Assembly (NCBI RefSeq): GCF_014764445.1
Contig: NZ_CP061721.1
Location: 2,108,001-2,172,000, forward strand
Direction: 5' to 3'
Length of the DNA stretch: 64,000 bases
Source of the DNA: Pseudarthrobacter sp. BIM B-2242
GTDB taxonomy: Bacteria > Actinomycetota > Actinomycetes > Actinomycetales > Micrococcaceae
Part shown: positions 55,453-64,000 of the stretch, piece by piece
How positions within the stretch are numbered: position 1 is the stretch's first letter
Layout: each line of letters starts with the position of its first letter
Made by a program: the position numbers and the translations under genes
The notes under the pieces: generated by a model
What the model was told of the DNA's origin: nothing
The model's input: only the letters and a program-made list of their open reading frames with translations
Databases searched by the model: none

Positions 55453-57345
55453 TCACCTGCCACGGTGGCGCAGTGTTTTCGTGGGCAACGCCTCCAGGGT
55501 CTCAATCAGGGAAACCAGCTGGCCGTGCCAGGCCAGGACCAGGCACACGAGCCTGCGCGGCCGGACGGCCGCCAGGACGCCGGCAAAGGTCAGAGCCGAC
55601 AGCAGCACCATCGTGAGGAAGCCAAGCGGACCCTCGGGCCAGGGCAGGGACGCCCCTGGCAATGCCGCAGCCGTCCGGGCAACCCCTGCCACGCCTGCGC
55701 TGAACGTTCCTGCGACGGCTATCAGTGCTGTGGCCAGCCAAGGCATCCACAGCACCAAGGGCACGGCCGCCGTGCCAAGCAGCGTCACCGGCGCCACCAG
55801 CGGCGCCGCTACGATGTTCGCCAGCAAGGAATAGGTGGAGAACTGCGGCTGCAGCAGCACGATGACAGGACCGCACAGCAGCTGCGCCGAGAGCGGCACG
55901 GCCCAGGCGGCGGCTGCCCAGCGGGGCACAATCGCAGGGGTCCATTCCATCATCCGGGGGCCCAGGACGATGATGCCCAGCGTTGCGAGCACGGACAGCA
56001 GAAAACCGAAGCTGATCGCAAGGCCAGGATCGATCAGCAGCAGGCCCATCACTGCGAGGCAAAGGAAGCTCAACCCGCGTCCCGCCCGCCCACCGGCCAG
56101 CGAGGCGATGGCGATGGAACCCATGAGCGCAGCGCGCAGCACACTGGCATCAGGTCCAACGAGCACTACGAACATCCCGAGACCGCCCAACGCCAGTCCT
56201 CCCGCCACGAGCCTGGGTAGCCTGAGGCTACGCGCGGCAATAAGCAGGGCGCCCAGAACCAGGCTGCAATTGGCCCCGCTGACCGCGGTCAGGTGCGTCA
56301 TCCCCACCGTTTTCATGGCCCCGTTGAGCCCTTCGTCCAGCGCCGATGTGTCGCCCGTGACCATCCCCGGCAGGAGGCCCCGGGGATCGGGCGCCAGGAA
56401 ACCTGCCGCGGCAACGTACCGGCCGCGCAACTCCTTGGCCGCCATCTGCCAGGCAGGCCCCGTAGCGGCATCAGCACCCCGGCCGGCATCTCCGGAGGCG
56501 GCGGCACCCGGTGCCATGGATGCTGCCAGGATGGCTGCCTCCTGCTGCCCTGGCTCGGGCGGCCTCAGCTTGCCGGCCGTCCGGACCAGTTGCCCCGGAA
56601 TGACGTTCTCCCAGCCGCTGCTGCCCATAACTACCAGGTCAGCGCGGGTGCGGATGACGCTGCCGTGGAGCGTGACTTCCTCCGTCCGGGCCGCAACCGA
56701 CCACCGTTCGGGCGTCCCGGCCTGTCCTGGGAGCGTCAGGCCGCGAGGGGAACCCGTGATTTCCACAATGGCCACCACCGATTTCCCGGCCGCGGCCGCT
56801 TCCGCAATGGGTCCGTCGTGACGCTGCGAGGAGGAGACCGCTGAGTGCGCTGCCGCAGCTGCGGCCAGCATCAGGGCCACAGCCGCGGTGATCAGGAAGC
56901 TCCTGCGGCGGGCCAGCAGAGTCTTGCCGCGTGCAGCCCGGGCCAGCAGCACGACGGCCAGGACCACCAACACCATGCACAACGCCGCCAGCATTGCCGG
57001 GGTGAGCCAGACCCCGGCCACGGCCGCGCCCCAGACAAGCAGTGCGGGCAGCCCCAGCCGGACGTCGGTGCGCCGACGGGGCGTTTCAGCAGGAGCGGCC
57101 GCCTGCTCTTTACCGCGCAGTTTCCTGCGGACTTGATCTGCAAGCCTGGCACTCTCCCGGCGGACCGCCGGGTGCCGGGATGCCGCAGCCGGGAGCTGCC
57201 TTTGGGAGGCTCCTGAGGCAGGCACGGATCCCTGTGTGGGCCCCGTCCGCCTCTGAGTGGACTGGTCCTGAACTGCCGGATCGTCTGCTGCCGGCCCCCG
57301 CACCGCTGAGTCCACAAACCGGCTCCACGGGCTGCGCCGGGCCAT
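55453..57345 (-). CDS. comEC: ComEC/Rec2 family DNA-uptake membrane protein
   Basis: 630 aa polytopic protein forming the channel that moves single-stranded DNA across the membrane in natural transformation. Early hydrophobic block (~100-190), an OB-like extracytoplasmic segment (VVAIVEITGSPRGLTLPGQ), and the Competence domain with GDTSALDEGLNGAMKTVGMTHLTAVSGANCSLVLGALL. It has no C-terminal metallo-beta-lactamase domain, as is common in actinobacteria. Directly follows comEA with a 1-bp gap. Confidence 0.92.
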   Translation of the reverse strand: MARRSPWSRFVDSAVRGPAADDPAVQDQSTQRRTGPTQGSVPASGASQRQLPAAASRHPAVRRESARLADQVRRKLRGKEQAAAPAETPRRRTDVRLGLPALLVWGAAVAGVWLTPAMLAALCMVLVVLAVVLLARAARGKTLLARRRSFLITAAVALMLAAAAAAHSAVSSSQRHDGPIAEAAAAGKSVVAIVEITGSPRGLTLPGQAGTPERWSVAARTEEVTLHGSVIRTRADLVVMGSSGWENVIPGQLVRTAGKLRPPEPGQQEAAILAASMAPGAAASGDAGRGADAATGPAWQMAAKELRGRYVAAAGFLAPDPRGLLPGMVTGDTSALDEGLNGAMKTVGMTHLTAVSGANCSLVLGALLIAARSLRLPRLVAGGLALGGLGMFVVLVGPDASVLRAALMGSIAIASLAGGRAGRGLSFLCLAVMGLLLIDPGLAISFGFLLSVLATLGIIVLGPRMMEWTPAIVPRWAAAAWAVPLSAQLLCGPVIVLLQPQFSTYSLLANIVAAPLVAPVTLLGTAAVPLVLWMPWLATALIAVAGTFSAGVAGVARTAAALPGASLPWPEGPLGFLTMVLLSALTFAGVLAAVRPRRLVCLVLAWHGQLVSLIETLEALPTKTLRHRGR

Positions 57346-57346
57346 C

Positions 57347-58228
57347 TCAGATACCCACTAGAGGGAGAAGGGTTTCGAGCATTTTGGGTCCCACCCCATC
57401 GACGGCGTCGAGTTCCTCAACGGATTTGAAGAGCCCGTGTTCCTTGCGCCAGTCCACGATCCGTTGGGCAAGGACGGGTCCGACTTTGGGCAGGGCGTCC
57501 AGTTCTTCGACACTGGCCGTGTTGAGATTGACCTTGGCCCCGCCTGAGGCGGCGCCACCGCCGGGATCCTCCGCCTCGGAGCCAGGTCCGCCGGGGGCCG
57601 CCGGCAGGTCCTCTCCCGGCACCGGTACGTAGAGCTTTTGCCCGTCCTCCAGCACAGCAGCGAGGTTGAGGCGGTTCAGGTCCGCGGAGGGCGTGCCCCC
57701 GCCCGCCTCGGCGATGGCCTGATGCACCCGGCTTCCGGCGGGCAGCTGCACCACCCCGGGCAGGGCGACGGCACCGGCCACATGGATGATGACCGTGCCG
57801 GCGTGAGGACTCTCCGTGGGCATGTCAGGCGGCCCTGCGCGGTCTGTTCCCTGTCCCGGCGTTTCCCCGTCAACGGAGGACCCGCTTTCCTGCTCCGTCA
57901 CCTCACTGAGTGGCAGTACGTGGGGTTGACCGGCGGCCACCTGCGTCCAGAACCACGCGCCGGCCGCTACCGCGAGGGCTGCGATCAGCAGGGCTACGGG
58001 CAGGCCGACCCGAAATCTGAGGGCCGGGCCTGCCCTGCCCGCACCGGCCGCGTTGTGGTCACCGGATCCGGAAACAGGACCCGCGCCGCCATCCTGAGCG
58101 CCGCCGTCGTACTCAAAGACCTTCCCGCCGCAGTCGGCCAGAAGTCCCGTCCCCTCTCCCAGGGTGGACTGCAGGCGTTCCCGGGCATGCCGGGCCCCAT
58201 GGCGTGCTCCAGGGTCCCGGCGTGACAT
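57347..58228 (-). CDS. comEA: ComEA-type DNA-binding competence protein
   Basis: 293 aa. Membrane-anchored receptor for incoming double-stranded DNA. Basic N-terminus, membrane helix (VALLIAALAVAAGAWFWTQVA, near 100), acidic linker, an SLBB domain (~150-205; VIIHVAGAVALPGVVQLPAGSRVHQAIAEAGG) and two helix-hairpin-helix motifs at the end (VNLNTASVEELDALPKVGPVLAQRIVDWR, VEELDAVDGVGPKML). ATG 58228 (MSRRDPGAR) is chosen; the frame is open further upstream over degV but without homology. Operon comEA-comEC. Confidence 0.92.
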   Translation of the reverse strand: MSRRDPGARHGARHARERLQSTLGEGTGLLADCGGKVFEYDGGAQDGGAGPVSGSGDHNAAGAGRAGPALRFRVGLPVALLIAALAVAAGAWFWTQVAAGQPHVLPLSEVTEQESGSSVDGETPGQGTDRAGPPDMPTESPHAGTVIIHVAGAVALPGVVQLPAGSRVHQAIAEAGGGTPSADLNRLNLAAVLEDGQKLYVPVPGEDLPAAPGGPGSEAEDPGGGAASGGAKVNLNTASVEELDALPKVGPVLAQRIVDWRKEHGLFKSVEELDAVDGVGPKMLETLLPLVGI

Positions 58229-58277
58229 GCAACCAACGCTATGGATCCACAGCCACCCGTGACAGGCAGGATCTGCC

Positions 58278-59279
58278 CTATGTGGAAAGCGTCTCGAGTT
58301 CCACTGGAGGAGGTGCGCTCTCCCCCACGATGACCGCGAGCACACCAAGCCCCGCGTGGGCGGCGAGTACGGCGGGCAGTGAACTGATCTGGGCCGGCGG
58401 ACAGCCGGGCAGGGCGGCGGCCAGCCGCCCAGCCAGTGCTTCTGCCTCTGCCGGATTGCCGAAATGGTGCACGGCCAGGCGGACCAGCCCGTCGGGACGG
58501 GCCTTCGCGTCCGCGGCGGCGATCTCCTCAAGCCGTGCGATGGCCTTCGCTGCTGACCTGACCTTTTCCAGCGGCACAATTTTCCCGCCATCCACGGCGA
58601 GGATGGGCTTGATGGCGAACATTGTGCCCAACAGCGAGGCCGCAGCCCCGATCCGTCCGCCCCGGCGCAGCTGCTCGAGGCTGGGAACGTAGAAATAGAC
58701 CTTCGTGCGGGCGAGCCGGGCCGCCGCGGCGTCGCTGACCTCCGCTGCATCCAGCCCCGCGGCTGCAGCCTCGACGGCGCTCTGGACGCCCATCCCCAGC
58801 GCCATCCCCACAGTGCCGGAGTCGATGACTTCCACCGGAATCTTCACACGTTCCGCTGCGAGCCTGGCAGCGTCCGCGGTGCCGGACAGGCCGCCGGAAA
58901 TGTGCAGGCAGACAACGGCCTCGTACCCCCGGCGCTCGGCGGCGAGGAAGGCGTGCTCAAACTGGCCAGGTGACGGGCGGGACGTTTTGACCGACTTGCC
59001 GCTGGCGAGGGCCAGCGCAATCGTTTCGGTGATGTCGTCTTCGCCCTCGCCGTAGATTTCCTCGCCCACCATGACGGGCATCGGAATGACGGTCAGCAAG
59101 CCGTCGGAGGCACAGGCCGCAACCCACTCGGCCGGCAGCGCAGCCGCAGAATCGGTCACCACTGCGGTACGGACCACCGCGGCGGGCGGGCCCGCGGGCG
59201 CACCCGGGCGCGCGGCCGGGCGGAGGGCAGCGAGCCGCTCCCGGAGCCAGAGCCAAGCGGCGGCGTCGCGGTCGGGCAA
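58278..59279 (-). CDS. DegV family fatty-acid-binding protein
   Basis: 333 aa. DegV/FakB proteins bind fatty acids for phosphorylation by the DAK-type kinase FakA. Motifs: VVTDSAAALP, VIPMPVMVGEEIYGEG, KTSRPSPGQFEHAF (the SxPs segment that contacts the carboxylate), VCLHISGGLSGTADAARLA, VIDSGTVGMALGMGV, and GTMFAIKPILAVDGGKIVPLEKVR. TTG start; ~35-residue N-terminal extension. No FakA gene nearby. Confidence 0.92.
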   Translation of the reverse strand: MPDRDAAAWLWLRERLAALRPAARPGAPAGPPAAVVRTAVVTDSAAALPAEWVAACASDGLLTVIPMPVMVGEEIYGEGEDDITETIALALASGKSVKTSRPSPGQFEHAFLAAERRGYEAVVCLHISGGLSGTADAARLAAERVKIPVEVIDSGTVGMALGMGVQSAVEAAAAGLDAAEVSDAAAARLARTKVYFYVPSLEQLRRGGRIGAAASLLGTMFAIKPILAVDGGKIVPLEKVRSAAKAIARLEEIAAADAKARPDGLVRLAVHHFGNPAEAEALAGRLAAALPGCPPAQISSLPAVLAAHAGLGVLAVIVGESAPPPVELETLST

Positions 59280-59345
59280 GGGGCCTCCTGGTTTAGGCCG
59301 GCCGCCGGAAGGATCCGGCGGCCGGTGCGCAGCCCTTGCCTGATA

Positions 59346-61877
59346 TCAGGCCGGGACGATGTTCACCAGTTTAGGCGCCCGCACGATCACCGTGCGGATG
59401 CCGCGGCCATCCAGGGCACGCTGAACGTTTTCGCTGGCCAGGGCCAGTTCGCGCAGCTCGTCCTCGGAGATGTCCGGAGAGACCTCGAGCCGGTCACGGA
59501 CCTTGCCCTGGACCTGGACCACAGCGGTGACGGTGTCCTGGACCAGCAGCGCTTCGTCGTGGGCCGGCCAGCCGGCGTTCGCCACGGAGGCCGGGTGGCC
59601 CAGGACGTTCCACATGTCCTCCGCGGTATACGGTGCGAAGAGGCTCAGGATCACCGCTACGGCCTCGGCTGCCTCGCGGACGGCGGGATCGGCCCCGCCG
59701 GCGCCGGCGGCTGCATCGATAGTTTTGCGGGTTGCGTTGACCAGCTCCATCAGCTTGGCCACCACCACGTTGAACTTGTTGGTGTCCAGCAGCGCGGCGG
59801 CGTCGGCGATGGTGCGGTGTGTGACGGACCGCAGAGCACGGTCACCGGACGCAGCGTCAACGCCGGGCTCGCTGGTGACATCCTGCGCGAGGCGCCAGGC
59901 GCGGGCAAGGAACTTGGCGGAGCCCGACGGCGAAACGTCCGCCCAGTCGACGTCGTCCTCCGGCGGGGAGGCGAAGATCATGGTGAGCCGCACCGCGTCC
60001 ACGCCGTACTTGTCCAGCTGCTCGCCGAGGTCAACGCCGTTGCCGAGGGACTTGCTCATGGCTTTGCCCCCGTTGAGGACCTGGCCCTGGTTCAGCAGCG
60101 CCTTGAAGGGCTCGTCGGCGTCGAGCATGCCGAGGTCATGGATCACCTTGGTGAAGAACCGGGCATAGAGCAGGTGCAGGATGGCGTGCTCCACGCCGCC
60201 CACGTACTGGCCAACCGGCATCCACTCGTTGATCTTGTCCGGGTCGAAGGGACCCTCGGTGTACTGCGGCGAGACGAACCGCAGGAAGTACCATGACGAG
60301 TCCACGAAGGTGTCCATGGTGTCGGTGTCGCGCTTCGCCGGACCGTGGCAGTTGGGGCAGTCCACGTTGACCCAGGCCTCGGCTGCAGCCAGCGGCGATG
60401 TGCCCTTCGGTGACAGGTCCTCGCCGCGCAGGTCAGCCGGCAGCGTCACGGGCAGCTGCTCGTCCGGGACGGGAACCTCGCCGCAGGCGGGGCAGTGAAT
60501 AATCGGGATGGGGGTTCCCCAGAACCGCTGGCGGCTCAGGAGCCAGTCACGGAGCCGGAAGTTGACGAACTTCTCGCCCGTGCCCTGCTTCTCCAGCATG
60601 TCGATGGCGGCAGGGATGGCTTCGGTTTTCGGCATGCCGTCCAGGACCCCCGAATTGATCAGGGTCCCCTCCCCTGCCGTCGCCTTGCCGGAAACAGCGG
60701 GATCCTCTTCGCCGGTGTCCAGCACCGCACGGACGGGCAGGTCGAACATCTTCGCGAAGTCGAGGTCCCGCTGGTCGTGTGCCGGGACGGCCATGATGGC
60801 CCCGGTGCCGTAGTCGGCCAGGACATAGTCCGCGGCCCAGACCGGCAGCTTCTCGCCGTTCAGGGGGTTGACCGCGTAGCGGCCGGTGAAGACGCCCGTC
60901 TTTTCGCGTTCGGTGGACTGGCGCTCGATCTCAGTCAGCGCCTTGACCTGTTCGCGGTACGCGTCCAGCGCGGCTGCGTGCTCATCCGTGACGAGTTCGA
61001 CGGCGATCGGTGCGTCGGCCGCCACCACGAAGAACGTTGCACCGAACAGGGTGTCCGGGCGGGCGGTGAAGACTGTGACGTCCTTGGCGGGCTTGCCGCC
61101 GTCGGCCTCGATCACAAAGTTGACGTGCGCACCTTCGGACCGGCCGATCCAGTTCTTCTGCATGGCCAGGACGCGCTCGGGCCAGTGGCCGCGCAGTTCG
61201 TCCATGTCATCGAGCAGCCGGTCGGCGTACTCGGTGATCTTGAAGTACCACTGGTTCAGGGACTTCTTGGTGACCGGAGTGCCGCAGCGTTCGCAGGCGC
61301 CGTTGACAACCTGTTCGTTGGCCAGCACAGTCTGGTCCTTGGGACACCAGTTGACCGGGGAATCCTTACGGTACGCCAGCCCACGTTCGTAGAAGCGCTT
61401 GAACAGCCACTGGGTCCAGCGGTAGTACTCGGGGTCCGAGGTGTGCACCCGACGGGACCAGTCCGCGGAGATGGCATAGCGCTTGAAGGAGGCCGCCTGC
61501 GTCTCGATGTTGGCGTACGTCCACTCACTGGGGTGGGCATTGCGCTTGATGGCCGCGTTCTCGGCGGGCAGGCCGAAGGAGTCCCAGCCGATCGGGTGCA
61601 GGACATCGTAGCCCTGCTGCCGCAGGTAGCGCGCCACAACGTCGCCCATGGCGAACGCCTCGGCGTGGCCCATGTGGAGGTCACCCGAGGGGTAGGGAAA
61701 CATGTCCAGCACGTAGCGGCGCTCGCGGGAACCGTCATCCGCGGGCGTGAAGACCTTGAGGTCTTCCCACACCTGCGGCCACTTTGCCTCCATCGCCGCG
61801 AAGCTGTAGGCACCCTCGTCGGGTGTATCCGCCGCCACTGCTGCTGTTCCGGTCTCTGTCTCCGGCTGAACGCTCAC
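59346..61877 (-). CDS. leuS: Leucyl-tRNA synthetase
   Basis: 843 aa class I synthetase. HIGH-type motif [13 protein letters not shown], zinc-like module ([20 protein letters not shown]), editing domain CP1 ([33 protein letters not shown]), KMSKS as [13 protein letters not shown], and an anticodon-binding C-terminus. GTG 61877 is chosen (MSVQPETE), with AGAGGG about six bases upstream; the longer frame passes through a terminator hairpin. Upstream lie an 8-codon leucine leader peptide and an intrinsic terminator, so expression is probably attenuated by charged Leu-tRNA. Confidence 0.97.
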   Translation of the reverse strand: MSVQPETETGTAAVAADTPDEGAYSFAAMEAKWPQVWEDLKVFTPADDGSRERRYVLDMFPYPSGDLHMGHAEAFAMGDVVARYLRQQGYDVLHPIGWDSFGLPAENAAIKRNAHPSEWTYANIETQAASFKRYAISADWSRRVHTSDPEYYRWTQWLFKRFYERGLAYRKDSPVNWCPKDQTVLANEQVVNGACERCGTPVTKKSLNQWYFKITEYADRLLDDMDELRGHWPERVLAMQKNWIGRSEGAHVNFVIEADGGKPAKDVTVFTARPDTLFGATFFVVAADAPIAVELVTDEHAAALDAYREQVKALTEIERQSTEREKTGVFTGRYAVNPLNGEKLPVWAADYVLADYGTGAIMAVPAHDQRDLDFAKMFDLPVRAVLDTGEEDPAVSGKATAGEGTLINSGVLDGMPKTEAIPAAIDMLEKQGTGEKFVNFRLRDWLLSRQRFWGTPIPIIHCPACGEVPVPDEQLPVTLPADLRGEDLSPKGTSPLAAAEAWVNVDCPNCHGPAKRDTDTMDTFVDSSWYFLRFVSPQYTEGPFDPDKINEWMPVGQYVGGVEHAILHLLYARFFTKVIHDLGMLDADEPFKALLNQGQVLNGGKAMSKSLGNGVDLGEQLDKYGVDAVRLTMIFASPPEDDVDWADVSPSGSAKFLARAWRLAQDVTSEPGVDAASGDRALRSVTHRTIADAAALLDTNKFNVVVAKLMELVNATRKTIDAAAGAGGADPAVREAAEAVAVILSLFAPYTAEDMWNVLGHPASVANAGWPAHDEALLVQDTVTAVVQVQGKVRDRLEVSPDISEDELRELALASENVQRALDGRGIRTVIVRAPKLVNIVPA

Positions 61878-61969
61878 TGCTGCCCTCTTCTGTTCTGTTG
61901 CGGCATCTGTGCTGCCCCAACTTCTCTGATCCCTTCTGCTGCCGGCCCGGCAAACATGCCCGGACACAC

Positions 61970-61993
61970 AAAAGCCCCTCTCCATGGAGGGGC
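61970..61993 (-). terminator. Attenuator terminator in the leuS leader
   Basis: On the minus-strand transcript, GCCCCTC pairs with GAGGGGC around a 6-nt loop, followed by UUUUGUGUG. It lies 40 bp after the leucine leader peptide stop and 93 bp before the leuS start, so it can cut leader transcripts before leuS. Confidence 0.75.
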
Positions 61994-62032
61994 GGCCGCT
62001 CGGCATTCCGGTTGTTTCCGGATACCGGGCGG

Positions 62033-62059
62033 CTAGCTAAGCAGAAGGATCGCACGCAT
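62033..62059 (-). CDS. leuS leader peptide
   Basis: An 8-codon ORF reading MRAILLLS then TAG, with three consecutive Leu codons (CTT CTG CTT). A TAAAGT -10-like box ends six bases before the ATG, so the transcript appears to start at the ATG. An intrinsic terminator follows. This is the layout of classical transcription attenuation; leader-peptide attenuators for leuS have been predicted in some Streptomyces. Confidence 0.7.
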   Translation of the reverse strand: MRAILLLS

Positions 62060-62141
62060 GCAACCACTTTAGCGCACCCGCCCCTTCCCCTAAACGTAAG
62101 TCGCCCCGAGCGGCTGTATAGACCGGCTCGGACATGCCGAG

Positions 62142-62202
62142 CTGTTAAGGGGGCCCGGGAGCGGCTTCGGGCGTCCGCGAAGCGGCGGGGCCCCCTTAAC
62201 AG
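62142..62202 (-). terminator. Extended hairpin downstream of glpK
   Basis: 15-base outer arms CTGTTAAGGGGGCCC (62142-62156) and GGGCCCCCTTAACAG (62188-62202) enclose an imperfect inner hairpin (GCGGCTTCG/CGAAGCGGC). Likely terminates the glpFK transcript before the leuS promoter. No strong U-tract. Confidence 0.55.
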
Positions 62203-62224
62203 CGAAGACATAGGCTCGCCGGGT

Positions 62225-63739
62225 CTACTTCACGTCCTCGTCGACCCAGTCCATGGACTTCGTCACGGCCTTCTTCCACAGGCGCATCTGGCGGTCCTGC
62301 TCGGCCTGGTCAAGCTGCGGTTCCCAGCGCTTGTCCTCGGACCAGTTGGCCGACAGCTCGCCGAGGTCCTTCCAGAACCCGACGGCGAGTCCCGCAGCGT
62401 AGGCGGCACCCAGGGCAGTGGTTTCCACAACCTTGGGCCGGATCACCGGAACGCCCAGGATGTCAGCCTGGAACTGCATCAGCGCATCGTTGGCCACCAT
62501 GCCGCCGTCGACCTTCAACTCTGTAAGCGGCACGCCGGAGTCCGCGTTGACGGCGTCGAGCACCTCGCGGGTCTGGAAGGCCGTGGCCTCAAGCGCGGCG
62601 CGGGCAATGTGGTTCTTGTTGACGAACCGGGTGAGGCCCACAATGGCGCCTCGGGCATCCGAACGCCAGTACGGCGCGAAGAGCCCCGAGAATGCCGGAA
62701 CGATGTAGACACCGCCGTTGTCCTTGACGGAAGCCGCCAGGGTCTCCACTTCCGGGGCGCTGCTGATCAGGCCAAGGTTGTCGCGCAGCCACTGGATCAG
62801 GGAACCGGTGACCGCGATGGAGCCTTCCAGCGCATAGTGCGTCGGTGCGTCCCCGAGCTTGTACCCCACGGTGGTGAGCAGGCCGTTCTTCGAGTGGATG
62901 ATCTCTTCGCCCGTGTTGAAGATCAGGAAGCAGCCGGTCCCGTACGTGTTTTTAGCCTCACCGGCTTCGAAGGCCGCCTGGCCGAACGTCGCAGCCTGCT
63001 GGTCACCGAGGATGCCGGCTACCGGCACTTCGCGCAGCAATTGGGATGTGTGCACGGTGCCGTAGACCTCGGAGGAGGACTTGATGGCCGGCATCATGCT
63101 CAGCGGAACTCCGAAGATCCCCAGGATCTCTTCGTCCCAGCTCAGGGTCTCGAGGTCCATAAACATGGTTCGGGAAGCGTTGGTGACGTCCGTCACGTGC
63201 ACTCCGCCGTCCACGCCGCCGGTCAGGTTCCAGAGGACCCAGGAGTCCGTATTGCCGAAGACCAGGTCACCGGCCTCTGCCTTGGCCCTGGCACCATCCA
63301 CGTTGTCCAGAATCCACTTGATCTTTGTTCCCGAGAAGTAGGTTGCCAGGGGAAGGCCCACCTTCTGCTTGAACCGTTCCGGACCGCCGTCCTTCGCCAG
63401 TTCGTCCACGATGCCCTGCGTACGGGTGTCCTGCCACACGATGGCGTTGTATACGGCTTCGCCGGTTGTCTTATCCCACACCACCGCGGTTTCGCGCTGG
63501 TTGGTGATCCCGACGGCGGCGATATCGTGACGCGTCAGGTTCGCCTTGGAGAGGGCTGAACCGATGACCTCCCGGGTGTTGTTCCAGATCTCGGCGGGGT
63601 TGTGCTCCACCCAGCCCGCCTGCGGGAAGATCTGTTCGTGCTCCATCTGGCCGGACGAAACGATGGTGCCGCTGTGGTCGAAGATGATGGCGCGTGAGCT
63701 GGTGGTGCCCTGGTCGATGGCGATTACGTACTGGTTCAT
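62225..63739 (-). CDS. glpK: Glycerol kinase
   Basis: 504 aa FGGY-family kinase converting glycerol to glycerol-3-phosphate. N-terminal [50 protein letters not shown], and the FGGY signatures [31 protein letters not shown] and [29 protein letters not shown] 63739. It follows glpF by 42 bp in one transcription unit. Confidence 0.97.
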   Translation of the reverse strand: MNQYVIAIDQGTTSSRAIIFDHSGTIVSSGQMEHEQIFPQAGWVEHNPAEIWNNTREVIGSALSKANLTRHDIAAVGITNQRETAVVWDKTTGEAVYNAIVWQDTRTQGIVDELAKDGGPERFKQKVGLPLATYFSGTKIKWILDNVDGARAKAEAGDLVFGNTDSWVLWNLTGGVDGGVHVTDVTNASRTMFMDLETLSWDEEILGIFGVPLSMMPAIKSSSEVYGTVHTSQLLREVPVAGILGDQQAATFGQAAFEAGEAKNTYGTGCFLIFNTGEEIIHSKNGLLTTVGYKLGDAPTHYALEGSIAVTGSLIQWLRDNLGLISSAPEVETLAASVKDNGGVYIVPAFSGLFAPYWRSDARGAIVGLTRFVNKNHIARAALEATAFQTREVLDAVNADSGVPLTELKVDGGMVANDALMQFQADILGVPVIRPKVVETTALGAAYAAGLAVGFWKDLGELSANWSEDKRWEPQLDQAEQDRQMRLWKKAVTKSMDWVDEDVK

Positions 63740-63781
63740 GGTGACGTCCTTGTCTGTATGCAGGGTTTGGTTGCTGAACGG

Positions 63782-64000
63782 TCAGGCTGCGGCGGTGATG
63801 ATGATCGGAGCAAGCTTGGCAACGATTCCGCCCAGGGCGCCGCCAACGAGCGGGCCGACGACCGGGATCCAGGAGTAGCCCCAGTCGCTTGAACCTTTGC
63901 CCCGGATGGGCAGCAGGGCGTGGGCGATGCGCGGACCGAGGTCACGGGCGGGGTTGATGGCATAGCCGGTAGGCCCGCCCAGGGAAACGCCGATGCCGAC
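63782..64000 (-). CDS. glpF: Glycerol uptake facilitator (aquaglyceroporin), C-terminal part
   Basis: Last 72 codons of a MIP-family channel; the N-terminus lies beyond the right edge. It shows the second NPA box, with the GlpF-type Asp, in [14 protein letters not shown], a periplasmic loop ([15 protein letters not shown]) and the last membrane helix ([22 protein letters not shown]). NPARD with Asp marks glycerol rather than strict water channels. Upstream of glpK. Confidence 0.93.
   Translation of the reverse strand, partial: VGIGVSLGGPTGYAINPARDLGPRIAHALLPIRGKGSSDWGYSWIPVVGPLVGGALGGIVAKLAPIIITAAA

Noticed and set aside
60495..62036. 513-codon open frame on the plus strand over leuS
   Set aside because: Antisense shadow of leuS without any domain or ribosome-binding site.
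61878..62060. T-box riboswitch upstream of leuS
   Set aside because: No TGGNACCGCG-type T-box sequence; instead there is a short Leu-rich ORF and a terminator.

Overview
The window is high-GC actinobacterial chromosome. The best fit is a member of the Micrococcaceae (Arthrobacter/Pseudarthrobacter type). Evidence: an actinobacterial bcc-aa3 respiratory cluster (ctaE-qcrCAB and ctaCDF), the hrcA-dnaJ-rsmE / phoH-ybeY-CNNM-era run, DUF3043, DUF3054 and DUF3097 proteins, a DasR-type regulator beside ptsH, many GTG/TTG starts and several apparently leaderless genes. This placement is inference from gene content; no rRNA or tRNA gene was recognised.

Layout. (1) 1-2.2 kb: a type III polyketide synthase cut by the window edge and a secreted Ala-rich lipoprotein. 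(2) About 2.3-12.3 kb: an accessory region. A tyrosine-recombinase gene (2793-3581 plus 7577-7705) is split by a cargo-less Tn554-like transposon (tnpA, tnpB, tnpC; 3584-7578). Behind it come a small helix-turn-helix gene and a frameshifted, zinc-motif-rich integrase-like gene, then an unknown protein, an AAA+ ATPase preceded by iteron-like repeats, a degenerate gene and a small conserved-looking protein. (3) 12.3-23.9 kb: DUF3054, a stand-alone RAM-domain protein and trpD; then ctaE-qcrC-qcrA-qcrB, a GntR/UTRA regulator divergent from ptsH with a dre-like operator between them, ctaC-ctaD-ctaF, and erpA. (4) 24-36.7 kb: M20 dipeptidase, DUF3043, pyrD, two tandem paralogous alpha/beta hydrolases, uppS, recO, leuA with a leucine-rich leader peptide, an M13 metalloprotease and an LCP ligase. 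(5) 36.8-50.9 kb: era, CNNM/CBS protein, ybeY, phoH; a GerMN lipoprotein; rsmE, dnaJ and hrcA with a CIRCE operator; DUF3097, DUF4870, hemW, lepA, an orphan PemK-like protein and rpsT. (6) 51-64 kb: holA, an M1 metallopeptidase with an inserted domain, a Pro-rich membrane protein, comEC-comEA, degV, leuS with its own leucine leader peptide and terminator, and glpFK (glpF cut by the window edge).

How the genes work together: the two cta/qcr blocks encode the menaquinol:cytochrome c and cytochrome c:O2 oxidoreductases of one respiratory chain. Leucine supply (leuA) and leucine charging (leuS) each carry a short upstream ORF with a run of Leu codons, so both look controlled by Leu-tRNA availability. 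Sugar phosphotransfer (ptsH) looks tied to the amino-sugar regulator. Heat-shock control is visible at hrcA.

The most striking signals are the nested mobile element that precisely interrupts a recombinase between its catalytic core and its tyrosine, the leucine leader peptides, the dre-like site, a perfect 60-bp palindrome, and a palindrome lying over the ctaE promoter.
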